From: Acidobacteriota bacterium
Lineage (GTDB): Bacteria; Acidobacteriota; Vicinamibacteria; Vicinamibacterales; SCN-69-37
DNA length: 34,278 nt
Direction: 5' to 3'
NCBI GenBank assembly: GCA_021824055.1
Contig: JAKALV010000003.1
Coordinates: 1-34,278 of the forward strand
In this document: positions 21,457-29,542 of the stretch, one piece after another
Layout of the letters: each line of letters opens with the position of its first letter
Numbering within the stretch: the first letter of the stretch is position 1
Program-made: the position numbers and the translations under genes
The notes under the pieces: model-generated
The model's database searches: none
What the model was told of the DNA's origin: nothing
Seen by the model: the letters and a program-made list of their open reading frames with translations, nothing else

Positions 21457-24354
21457 ATGTTTCGTCGAATGATCGGGATGGTGGCGGCGGTGATGCTGGC
21501 CGGGGCGGTTCCGGCGGCGGCGCAGTCGCAGGCGACCAACGGCACGATTGAAGGTATCGTGCGCGACGCGTCCGGAGGAGTGCTGCCGGGGGTGACGGTG
21601 ACCGTCAAGAACGTGGACACCGGCCTGGAGCGCGTTGTGATCAGTAATGAAGCGGGCGCGTTTCGCGCGCCGCTGCTGCCACTGGGCGGATATTCCGTGC
21701 GTGCCGAGTTGCAGGGTTTCAAGAGTTTCGAACAGCAGGGTTTGTCCCTGTCGGCCGGTCAAACCGCCGTCGTCAACGTGACCCTCGCGGTCGGCAACGT
21801 GTCGGAAACCGTGACGGTGACGAGCGAAGCGCCCATCGCGCAGCCCGGAAAGATCGACCTCGGCCGAACGATCAACAGCGAGGAAATCCACAATCTGCCC
21901 CTGCCGTCGCGCAATCCGTACAACTTCGCGTTTCTCCAGGCCAACGTGACCGGCTACGAGAACAATGAGTTCGGCGTCCCGCGCATCAATGCCAATGGCT
22001 CGCAGATGCACACCAACTACCAGCTGGACGGCAACACGAACACCGAGAAGGACCGTGCCGGCCTCCGGTTGCTGCCGGTGTCCGAGGTGCTGGTGCGCGA
22101 GGTCAAGGTCATCACCAACGGCTTCGCGCCGGAATTCGGCCAGACGACGGGCATGGTCTACAACGCCATCACGCCATCGGGCACCAACAAGTTCAGCGGG
22201 TCGGCGAGCTACCGGTTCAAGCGCAACAACATGTCGGCGGCGCCGTTCTACCTCAAGGCCGGCGTGCGCAAGCCCGACACGGTGGCAGACGACGTGACGG
22301 CGACCTTGGGCGGTCCGATTGCAAAGGACAGGACGCACTTCTACGCCGCCTACGAATTCGTGAATCGCAGCCTCATCACGGGGGGGCAGGTCATCACGGT
22401 TGCGGCGGCCGACGCGGCGGCGCTGGGCATCACGCTGCCGGCCGACGGCGTCATTCCGGCGCATCAGCGCGTGAACTTCGGTTTTGGCAAGATCGACCAC
22501 GAACTGAGCAAGAATTCGCACCTCGCCGTGCGCTACTTCCTGTTCAAGAATTTCTCGCCGGCGAACATCGGCGGCGGTCTCACCACGCCGGATCGCGTGA
22601 CCGACTTTACGGACCGCATGGATTCGGCGTCCGCGCAGATGACGACGACCCTGGGCAAGACCTCGTTGAACGAACTCCGCGTCCAGTACGCGCGGCGGCA
22701 TCAGTTCCGCACGGCGGGCGCGACGGCGGCAACGGGGCCCGCGATCGTGGTGTCGGGCAAGGCCAATTTCGGCGGCCCGCGCGCGGGTGGCGGCAACGAC
22801 ATTGGCTTCGACTTCAACCAGGGCATCTGGCAGGTGGTCGACAACGTGTCCGTGCTGCGCGGCCGTCACGCCTTCAAAGTCGGCATCGATGCGCAGCTGA
22901 TCGCCGACGACCGGGTCAAGGGCGATCGGTTCATGTATACCTTCCCGACCATCGCCGCGTATCTCGCGGCGCAGGGCGGGACGAACAAGTACGGTTACAC
23001 GTCCTTGCAGCAGCAGTTCGGCAACGTCAGCGCGAGCTACAACTCGGGCTTCTACGGGTTTTTCCTGCAGGACGACTGGCAGGTCTCGCCGCAGGTGAAG
23101 GTGCTGTACGGCCTGCGCTACGATCTGTTCGACGTGCCGTCGGCGCGGCCGTTTGCGGCCAACAAGTACTCGCAGAATTTCGTGATCGACAAGAACAACA
23201 TCGCGCCGCGCGTGGGAATGTCCTGGTCGATTGACCAGAGCGCGCGCACTGTGCTGCGCGCTTCGACGGGCCTGATGTTCGAGCCGCCGCTGCTGGACTT
23301 CTACGACAACGCCATCCTGAGCAATGGCGATCCGGCCAGCTACACCGTGTCGGTCGCCGGGTCGGCCGCCGGTGCGCCCGCGTACCCGACCAGTCTCGCG
23401 GCGCCGCCGGCTGGGTTCGTCCTGCCGCGTCAGAGCATCATGGCCGTTGACCCGAACTTCAAGACGCAGCAGGCCTGGTTGACCAACGTGCAGCTCGAGC
23501 ACGCGCTGAGCAGCGACATCTCGGTGGCGGCCGGCTACGTCAATTCGATCGGTCGCAACCTGCCGGTGCTCGTCGACGTGAACCTGATTCCGACCGGGGC
23601 GACGCTCGGCGACGGGCGTCCGATCTACTCGACGACGGTGAGCGCGGCGACCCGCGTGGACCCGACGTTTGATCACGTCAACGTGTTTCAGTCAATCGGC
23701 GAGTCGACATACAACGCCGCCACGTTCACGTTGACCAAGCGCATGACGCATGGCTGGCAGGGACAGGCCACCTATACGCTTGCGCGCGGCACGGATACGT
23801 CGCCGTTGACGGGCAGCTATGTCGTCGCCAGCGGAGACGACCGCATGTCGGATCCGTCGAACCTCGCGCGCGACAAGGGCGTGTCGCCCTTCAACCAGAC
23901 GCATACGTTCGTCCTCTCCGCGGTCCTGGCGCCATCGATCAGCGGCAGCGGCCTCGGTGCGATGCTGGCCAACAACAACCAGCTCGGCATCATCCTGCAG
24001 GCCAATAGCGGCCTCCCGTTCAACGTGCGGTCGAACCTGGACCTCAACAAGGACGGCGTGACCAACGACCGGCCGCTGAACATCGACCGGAACACCGGCC
24101 GGTTGGGCAACGTGCTGAATCTGGATCTGCGCTACTCGCGGTTCATTCCTCTCAGAAACGGACGGAAGATCGAAGCGTTTCTCGAGGCCAAGAACCTGGG
24201 GAACCGGCTGAACGTGGCCGGGGTGAACCGCGTGGTGACCACGGATGCGGCCGGCGTTCCGGCGATAGCCATCGCGACGCCCGCGGTGGGCTTTGCCGGC
24301 ACGAGCGCCTACGATCAGCGGCTGGTGCAGGTGGGGTTCAAGTTTGTCTTCTAG
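21457..24354 (+). CDS. TonB-dependent receptor with carboxypeptidase-regulatory domain (Oar-like)
   Basis: Outer-membrane active transporter of 965 aa. Signal peptide 1-22 ending AAA-Q; CarboxypepD-regulatory-like domain about 28-105 (GTIEGIVRDASGGVLPGVTV...); plug region about 110-230 with INANGSQMHTNYQLDG and ITNGFAPEFGQTTGMVYN; then the beta barrel, ending in a C-terminal Phe (QVGFKFVF) as outer-membrane proteins do. The ATG is supported by AAGGAG 6 nt upstream. This architecture is typical of the many Oar/SusC-like receptors in Acidobacteriota; the substrate is unknown, though polymers or glycans are usual guesses. A strong terminator follows. No SusD-like or degradative gene is adjacent. 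Confidence 0.92.
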   Translation: MFRRMIGMVAAVMLAGAVPAAAQSQATNGTIEGIVRDASGGVLPGVTVTVKNVDTGLERVVISNEAGAFRAPLLPLGGYSVRAELQGFKSFEQQGLSLSAGQTAVVNVTLAVGNVSETVTVTSEAPIAQPGKIDLGRTINSEEIHNLPLPSRNPYNFAFLQANVTGYENNEFGVPRINANGSQMHTNYQLDGNTNTEKDRAGLRLLPVSEVLVREVKVITNGFAPEFGQTTGMVYNAITPSGTNKFSGSASYRFKRNNMSAAPFYLKAGVRKPDTVADDVTATLGGPIAKDRTHFYAAYEFVNRSLITGGQVITVAAADAAALGITLPADGVIPAHQRVNFGFGKIDHELSKNSHLAVRYFLFKNFSPANIGGGLTTPDRVTDFTDRMDSASAQMTTTLGKTSLNELRVQYARRHQFRTAGATAATGPAIVVSGKANFGGPRAGGGNDIGFDFNQGIWQVVDNVSVLRGRHAFKVGIDAQLIADDRVKGDRFMYTFPTIAAYLAAQGGTNKYGYTSLQQQFGNVSASYNSGFYGFFLQDDWQVSPQVKVLYGLRYDLFDVPSARPFAANKYSQNFVIDKNNIAPRVGMSWSIDQSARTVLRASTGLMFEPPLLDFYDNAILSNGDPASYTVSVAGSAAGAPAYPTSLAAPPAGFVLPRQSIMAVDPNFKTQQAWLTNVQLEHALSSDISVAAGYVNSIGRNLPVLVDVNLIPTGATLGDGRPIYSTTVSAATRVDPTFDHVNVFQSIGESTYNAATFTLTKRMTHGWQGQATYTLARGTDTSPLTGSYVVASGDDRMSDPSNLARDKGVSPFNQTHTFVLSAVLAPSISGSGLGAMLANNNQLGIILQANSGLPFNVRSNLDLNKDGVTNDRPLNIDRNTGRLGNVLNLDLRYSRFIPLRNGRKIEAFLEAKNLGNRLNVAGVNRVVTTDAAGVPAIAIATPAVGFAGTSAYDQRLVQVGFKFVF

Positions 24355-24356
24355 TT

Positions 24357-24430
24357 AAGGCAGAAGGCAAAAGGCAGAAACACGGCAAAAACAAAGGCAG
24401 ATGCCGGAAACGCCGGCGTCTGCCTTTTTT
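24357..24430 (+). terminator. Heptamer array joined to a rho-independent terminator
   Basis: AAGGCAG-type heptamers (AAGGCAG, AAGGCAA, AAGGCAG and weaker copies) run from 24357 to about 24392. Then a 15-bp stem follows: left arm 24393-24407, loop 24408-24412 (AAACG), right arm 24413-24427, with one G-T pair, followed by a T run to 24430. The outer arm sequence AAAGGCAG is itself a repeat unit, so the terminator seems built from the array. It separates the TonB receptor from argH. Confidence 0.85.
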
Positions 24431-24453
24431 GTATTATCCGAGAGGACCATGTT

Positions 24454-25908
24454 GTGAAGTTCGATTCCGAGTACGTGCGTATCGTTCTCAATGAGAACTT
24501 CGAGGACGCGAAGCGGTTGCTGCTCGACCCGCTGCTGGCGATCGACGAAGCCCATCTGGTGATGCTGGTCGACACGGGGATTGTGTCCAGGTCTGACGGT
24601 CGCGTCCTGCGCGACGCGATCGGCACGGTGGATGTCGAGGCGCTTCGGGCGGTCCGGTACGACGGTACCTACGAAGATCTGTTCTTCTACGTCGAACGTC
24701 TCGTCCGGGAGGCCTGCGATCCCGACATCGCCGGCCGGCTGCACACCGCGCGCAGCCGCAATGACATCGACATGACGATGTACCGGATGCAGCTGCGGGA
24801 GATGGTGCTGACGCTGCACGAGGCGACGCTGGCGTTGCGCGCCTCGTTGATCGGCGTGGCCGAGCGACACCGCGAGACGGTGTATCCCGCACATACGCAC
24901 ACCCAGCCGGCCCAGCCCTCCACCGTGGCGCACTACCTGCTCGCCGCCATCGAAGAATTGGAGCGAGACGGGCAGCGCCTGGCCGCGGCGTTTGTCTCGA
25001 CGAACCGGAACCCGCTTGGCGCCTGCGCCATTACCGGCACGGGATTTCCGATCGACCGCGACCGGACGAGCGTCCTGCTGGGATTCGACGGCCCGACCGG
25101 CAACACGTTTGGCAGCATCGCCACGGTGGACTACCTGCTCGAGAGTGCCGCGGCGGCCGCTGTCACGCTGGTGGGCGTCGGCCGGATGGTGCAGGACCTG
25201 CTGCTGTGGTGCACGATGGAAATGGGCTATCTGCGCCTGGCCGACGGTTTCGTGCAGACGAGCAGCATCATGCCGCAGAAGCGCAATCCCGTGGCGCTTG
25301 AACACGCGCGGGCGCTCTGCTCGAAGGCGTTTGCCCAGTCGACGGCCATCGCCATGTCGGTGCACAACACGCCGTTCGGTGACATCGTCGATACCGAGGA
25401 TGACCTGCAGCCGCTGGTCGCCTCGGCGTTTCGTGACGCCACGCGCGCCGTCTCCCTCGTGGCCGCGGCGATGGAACACGCAGAGTTCAACGTGGCGCTG
25501 ATGCGCCAGCGAGCCGGCCAGCATGGCGTGTCCATTACCGAATTGGCCGACACGCTCGCCCGCGAACACGGTCTGGCCTTCCGTCTGGCGCACGCCATCG
25601 CCGCGAAGATGGTCACGGGCCTCAGGGAGGAGCCGCAGACGCCGGTCTCAAGGCTCCTGCGGGACGCATCGCTCGAGATCGCCGGGCGGGCGATCGAGAT
25701 CGACGAAGCCGCACTCACCGCGCTGCTCAGCCCGGAGCATTTTGTCGCCGTGCGCCGCACGCTCGGCGGACCGGCGCCCGACGTCACCCATGCGGCGTTG
25801 GCCGCCTCCCGTCAGTTGCTGGAGCGGGACCGCGCAGAGGTGGCCGGAGTTTGCGAGAAGCTGGCTGCCGCGGCTCGGAATCGCAAGGCGGCGCTGAGGG
25901 CGCTCTGA
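24454..25908 (+). CDS. argH: Argininosuccinate lyase family protein (ArgH-like)
   Basis: Lyase of the fumarase/aspartase superfamily, 484 aa; ArgH splits argininosuccinate to arginine and fumarate. Seen: HTARSRNDID at 97-106, H149 in AHTHTQPAQPS, and the signature SSIMPQKRNP near 270-279 with the flexible-loop serine. Two family motifs differ from usual ArgH: RSRND is followed by I-D rather than Q-V, and YTHLQ reads HTHTQ. So it could be a divergent ArgH or a paralogue with another substrate. The start is GTG at 24454 with GAGAGGA upstream; an out-of-frame ATG-TTG-TGA at 24449 overlaps it. No argG or other arginine gene is adjacent, though carAB lies 4 kb away. Confidence 0.82.
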   Translation: MKFDSEYVRIVLNENFEDAKRLLLDPLLAIDEAHLVMLVDTGIVSRSDGRVLRDAIGTVDVEALRAVRYDGTYEDLFFYVERLVREACDPDIAGRLHTARSRNDIDMTMYRMQLREMVLTLHEATLALRASLIGVAERHRETVYPAHTHTQPAQPSTVAHYLLAAIEELERDGQRLAAAFVSTNRNPLGACAITGTGFPIDRDRTSVLLGFDGPTGNTFGSIATVDYLLESAAAAAVTLVGVGRMVQDLLLWCTMEMGYLRLADGFVQTSSIMPQKRNPVALEHARALCSKAFAQSTAIAMSVHNTPFGDIVDTEDDLQPLVASAFRDATRAVSLVAAAMEHAEFNVALMRQRAGQHGVSITELADTLAREHGLAFRLAHAIAAKMVTGLREEPQTPVSRLLRDASLEIAGRAIEIDEAALTALLSPEHFVAVRRTLGGPAPDVTHAALAASRQLLERDRAEVAGVCEKLAAAARNRKAALRAL

Positions 25909-25935
25909 TCCGGAATCGACAGGCGCGTCAGAGCG
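25901..25935. terminator. Weak inverted repeat over two convergent stop codons
   Basis: CGCTCTGA (25901-25908) and TCAGAGCG (25928-25935) form an 8-bp inverted repeat with a 19-nt loop spanning the stops of argH and bshC. No T run, so a two-way terminator role is only possible. Confidence 0.25.
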
Positions 25936-27589
25936 TCAGGACGTAGTGCAGGCCCATTTCGAGGGGCAACACGTCCAGCAGCCGGTCGACCACCGCCTGG
26001 CCATACCGATTCATGAAGAACGGCAGATCCACGATCCGCTCCTGCGGTTCGCCCGCCGGAAACGCGAGCGCCTGCGTGCGGGTGAACTGGCGGCGGAGGG
26101 TCTCATCCTTCTTCTTGCTGGCGTGAATGATCTTGTTATGCAGGGTCTTCACCGTGTCCTGCATGCGCTCGCGCGTCGTGTCGGCCGCGCCCGTCAGCGT
26201 CGGGTCCACCTCGGCCACGATGGCCTTGATCGTCTCGATGCGCGCCGAGACTTCGCGGACCAGATCCTCCAGCCCAGGCTCGAGTGTGGGCGGGAGCTGG
26301 CTCTCCAGCAACTTGTTCAGGGCCGTTTCACCTTCGGTATGCAACGATTCGAGCGGCAACGCGGAGCGCTCGAGAAATCGCACGGCCGCTGAATCCAGCA
26401 GCGTGGCGTTGGCGCGCGGATAGAGCAGAGGCGCTTCGACACCGAAGGCGCCATAGATCCCGCCGAGTTGCGCCTGATAGGCGAGCTCACTCGGCCCCGC
26501 CACGTAACAGACCGTGGGGAAGAGGCGATCCTGAACAACAGGGCGGAGCAGCACATTCGGGCTGAACCGCTCCGGATGCTCGAGGGCTTCGGCGCGCAGG
26601 GCGTCTGCCTCATGGACCGTGTCGCCGATGGTGTATCCACCGCCGGAGCGGCGCTTGATGGCCTGCCGGCCGCCACCGCCGAGGTAGAACAAGGCGACGC
26701 TGTCCTCGGACGGTTCCACCTGCGGCGTGTGGCCAAGACGTCGCATGGCCTCACCGGTCTCCTTGGCCAAAGCCGCCGTGTGACAGGGCACCTCCAGTTC
26801 GCGCCGGAACAGATCGGCGACGAGCGGTTTGGCGGCCGGATCCGAGGCTTCGAACACGACCAGTCCGTGCCGTCCGAGCAGGTCGTCAATCCACGCGGCG
26901 AACGCGTCGCCCATGCGCCGGCCGGGTTTGTAGTGCTGCCGCAACCGGGTGATGAGGTCGTCCGTGAATTCGGTCTTTGCGAGGTTCGCCTCGAGCTCGC
27001 CGATCGCGTCATCGATGCCGGCATCGAAGGTCAGGGAGGAGACCGGCCGCTCGCCGGCCCCGTCGAGATGGCCGAGCGTCACGCTGCGAAGGTGCAAGTC
27101 GGCATCGAGCACGTGCGCCGTGCGCACCTCGTCCCAGTCGTGGTCTTCGGACTCGACCCAGAACACGGGAATAGCCGCGACGCCGTGCCGGGCCGAGACC
27201 TTTCTGGCCAGCTGGATGGCCGTAATGGCCTTCAGGAGCGTGTAGAGCGGCCCGCCGAAGAGCCCGGCCTGCTGGCCGGTCACGACGGCGACCGTGGACG
27301 GGTCGGCCAGCCGTCCGGCCACGGCTCGGGCATGCGCGTGCGCACTCCGCCGCTCCAGCTGTCCCGACACGATTCTGGCGATGGCGGTGCGGTCGCGCGT
27401 GCTCTTCTGTACCCGCGCAATCGTGTGTTTCCATGCGGCCGGATCGGCGGGATTTCCGGCGAACAGCGGCGCCACGCTCGCGAAATCCGACGAGTACGCG
27501 CTCACGAGCGGGCGAATCCACGAGAAACGACGGACGTCGAGCGACTGCCGGACGTCGCCGGTCGCCATGGAAGCGGCAGCGGGTTGCAT
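25928..27589 (-). CDS. bshC: Putative cysteine ligase BshC (bacillithiol synthesis)
   Basis: Adds cysteine to glucosaminyl-malate in the last step of bacillithiol synthesis (family knowledge), cytoplasmic. 553 aa, normal length. Strong motifs: VTGQQAGLFGGPLYTLLKAITAIQLA, PVFWVESEDHDWDEV, a Rossmann-like first half, and a C-terminal coiled coil (about 435-500) ending with FMNRYGQAVVDRLLDVLPLEMGLHYVL. The ATG at 27589 lies 6 nt after TAGATT, and no ribosome-binding site is seen. bshA and bshB are not in the window. It converges on argH with 19 bp between stops and diverges from the pseudokinase gene. Confidence 0.92.
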   Translation of the reverse strand: MQPAAASMATGDVRQSLDVRRFSWIRPLVSAYSSDFASVAPLFAGNPADPAAWKHTIARVQKSTRDRTAIARIVSGQLERRSAHAHARAVAGRLADPSTVAVVTGQQAGLFGGPLYTLLKAITAIQLARKVSARHGVAAIPVFWVESEDHDWDEVRTAHVLDADLHLRSVTLGHLDGAGERPVSSLTFDAGIDDAIGELEANLAKTEFTDDLITRLRQHYKPGRRMGDAFAAWIDDLLGRHGLVVFEASDPAAKPLVADLFRRELEVPCHTAALAKETGEAMRRLGHTPQVEPSEDSVALFYLGGGGRQAIKRRSGGGYTIGDTVHEADALRAEALEHPERFSPNVLLRPVVQDRLFPTVCYVAGPSELAYQAQLGGIYGAFGVEAPLLYPRANATLLDSAAVRFLERSALPLESLHTEGETALNKLLESQLPPTLEPGLEDLVREVSARIETIKAIVAEVDPTLTGAADTTRERMQDTVKTLHNKIIHASKKKDETLRRQFTRTQALAFPAGEPQERIVDLPFFMNRYGQAVVDRLLDVLPLEMGLHYVLTL

Positions 27590-27595
27590 CAAGCG

Positions 27596-27601
27596 AATCT
27601 A
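27596..27601 (-). promoter_or_regulatory. -10-like hexamer for bshC
   Basis: TAGATT on the reverse strand ends 6 nt before the bshC ATG, with no Shine-Dalgarno sequence; a leaderless start is likely. It lies only about 20 bp from a forward TACTAT box (27620-27625) serving the divergent gene. Confidence 0.35.
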
Positions 27602-27619
27602 CTACAGTCGTCGGCGTGT

Positions 27620-27625
27620 TACTAT
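27620..27625 (+). promoter_or_regulatory. -10-like hexamer for the pseudokinase-carAB unit
   Basis: TACTAT predicts a start near 27632, giving a 12-nt leader to the GTG at 27644. No clear -35 box. Confidence 0.3.
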
Positions 27626-27643
27626 TCTTTGGATCGCCAAGGA

Positions 27644-29542
27644 GTGTCCGCACTGCCCTTCGACGAGTCCAACACCTTCACTCCTCCGTCCGCATTTGGA
27701 CCCTATCGGGTCCTTCATCAAATTGGCAGCGGCGTTCTGGGGCCCGTCTTCCGGACCTACGATCCCCATGCCGACCGGCTGGTTGCCGTCAAGGCGTTCC
27801 GCCTCGATTTGTTGCCGGAGGACGTGGCGCACCTTGCGGATGAGCTCCGTAAGCTGGTCGGCACGGCCGGGTATCTCGCCGCCGGTCTTGAAGGGACCAC
27901 GGCGTACCTGGCGATGGACTACCACGCCGCCGAAACACTCGACGTCGCCCTGCGTCATCTCGCGCCCGCGCCGATCGAGACCGCGCTGCCGATCCTCCGA
28001 GCGATGGCCGAGGCCGTCGACGCCGCCTGGGCCGCCGGCGCCGCGTTCGGACATGGAGCCCTGCACCCTCGGGACGTCTTCGTGACGCCCGGTACGGGCG
28101 AACTGCACATCACCGGCTTTGGCATCGCGCCCGCGCTCGAAGCCATCGGCGCGCGCCCCCCGCTGCGCCGCCCGTACACGTCACCGGAACGCGCGGCGGG
28201 CGCCCCGTGGGACATCCGGGCGGACGTGTATGCCCTCGGCGCGATAGCGCATGAGTTGCTCACAGGACGCCGGCCGGCAGGGCCCGGAGAACAGGACGGC
28301 TCGCTGCCGGCTGCCATGGCCCCGGAGCTTCGCGTCCGGATCAGGCGCGTGTTGTCGACAGCATTGGCCGAGTCGCCCGCGGCTCGCTTCGCGTCCGGCC
28401 GCGAGTTCATCGGTGCCCTCGAGGATCCGTCGGCGTTCTCCGAAACAGCCGTCACCCCAACTTCAATCACGGGATTCCCCCCGGCCGCAGACGCACCGGC
28501 GCCCGCGGGTGAGCCGGTTGGCGTCGAGGGCGAAGCGGGTTCCGCTGAACCCCCCGCGCTAGTGCCGGCGCCTCCGCCCCGTCGCCCGCGCGCCCGCGTC
28601 GCAACGCCGGCGCAGCGATCCGTTGCGCGCGCGACGTCACGTGGGAAGGGGCCCGGCGCCGGCGAGGCCCCGCTTCCGGCCGGCGACGCGCCGATCGACA
28701 GCGGCGACATCCTGCTCCGGCCGGAGGTCGGGCCAGATGAAGAAGATGTGCTGCGGACCGCGTCGGACGCGCCGCTGCGGGGTGCGGCCGCGCCTGGGGC
28801 GCTGTCCTTGCCGCCGCCGTTTCCCTGGGTCGCAATGGCGGCGGCGGTGTTGGCCACAGGGATCATCTGCGGAGTTGGTGGTTACCAGTTGGGCATGCAG
28901 CGCGCGGTCACGCTGGTGCCGCCGCCCACCGCGTCTGCGACGTCGACGCAGCCGCCGGCGGCCGTGGGATCGCTGCCGACGTCGCCTCACGACACCGAAG
29001 TGGCAGTGGGTGGCACGGCGGCGGCCGGCGAACCCACGTCGGGAACTCCGGTGCCCGACGCGAAGCCTCCGGCGCTGCCCGGACAGGTCGTGGTACGCAG
29101 TACGCCGGCGGGCGCCGCGGTCAGCATCGACGGCAAGTCCGTCGGCCACACGCCGCTGACCGCCCGTGATCTTGCGCTCGGCACACATCGCGTTGTGCTG
29201 TCGCGTGCGGGATTCGCCAGCGAGGCGCGTCGCGTGGCGTTGACTCGCCGGGCGCCATCGTCGACGATCACTGTCACGCTGAAAGCCCAACGAGCGGCGC
29301 GCGGTGAGACGGCGCCCAAGGCGGCGACGACGGGGGCGATCGCGGTGGACTCGCGTCCGCGAGGCGCACGGGTCACCATTGACGGTCGCGCTGTTGGCGT
29401 GACGCCGCTCAGTGCGCCCGGGCTCGCGCCCGGCGCGCATCGAGTACGTGTGGAGCTTGCGGGCTACAAGCCGGTGGCGACGGCCGTGACCGTGAAGGCC
29501 GGAGAGACGGCGCGCATTGCCGTGACATTGGAACAACGATGA
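27644..29542 (+). CDS. Membrane pseudokinase with two PEGA domains
   Basis: 632-aa protein with a Hanks-kinase fold that looks catalytically dead. About 18-270 is kinase-like: glycine loop IGSGVLGPVF and lysine K50 in VAVKAF are kept, but the catalytic loop reads HGALHPRDV (137-145) instead of HRDLKPxNV, and DFG is G158-F-G. A Pro/Ala-rich linker follows, one membrane helix near 393-415, then two PEGA repeats, about 480-546 (STPAGAAVSIDGKSVGHTPL) and 563-632 (SRPRGARVTIDGRAVGVTPL), presumably outside the membrane. The start is uncertain: GTG 27644 sits directly on AAGGA, whereas a CTG at 27653 is 8 nt after AAGGAG. Its TGA overlaps the carA ATG, suggesting co-translation. Likely a scaffold or sensor. 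Confidence 0.85.
   Translation: MSALPFDESNTFTPPSAFGPYRVLHQIGSGVLGPVFRTYDPHADRLVAVKAFRLDLLPEDVAHLADELRKLVGTAGYLAAGLEGTTAYLAMDYHAAETLDVALRHLAPAPIETALPILRAMAEAVDAAWAAGAAFGHGALHPRDVFVTPGTGELHITGFGIAPALEAIGARPPLRRPYTSPERAAGAPWDIRADVYALGAIAHELLTGRRPAGPGEQDGSLPAAMAPELRVRIRRVLSTALAESPAARFASGREFIGALEDPSAFSETAVTPTSITGFPPAADAPAPAGEPVGVEGEAGSAEPPALVPAPPPRRPRARVATPAQRSVARATSRGKGPGAGEAPLPAGDAPIDSGDILLRPEVGPDEEDVLRTASDAPLRGAAAPGALSLPPPFPWVAMAAAVLATGIICGVGGYQLGMQRAVTLVPPPTASATSTQPPAAVGSLPTSPHDTEVAVGGTAAAGEPTSGTPVPDAKPPALPGQVVVRSTPAGAAVSIDGKSVGHTPLTARDLALGTHRVVLSRAGFASEARRVALTRRAPSSTITVTLKAQRAARGETAPKAATTGAIAVDSRPRGARVTIDGRAVGVTPLSAPGLAPGAHRVRVELAGYKPVATAVTVKAGETARIAVTLEQR

Noticed and set aside
21277..23676. 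799-aa reverse open frame opposite the TonB receptor
   Set aside because: Shadow of the receptor gene; low-complexity basic composition.
24449..24457. ATG-TTG-TGA mini-ORF before argH
   Set aside because: Two codons overlapping the GTG start; likely chance, with no attenuator structure.
26468..27643. N-terminal extension of the pseudokinase frame over bshC
   Set aside because: The frame is open by chance antisense to BshC; the kinase-like sequence begins only after 27644.
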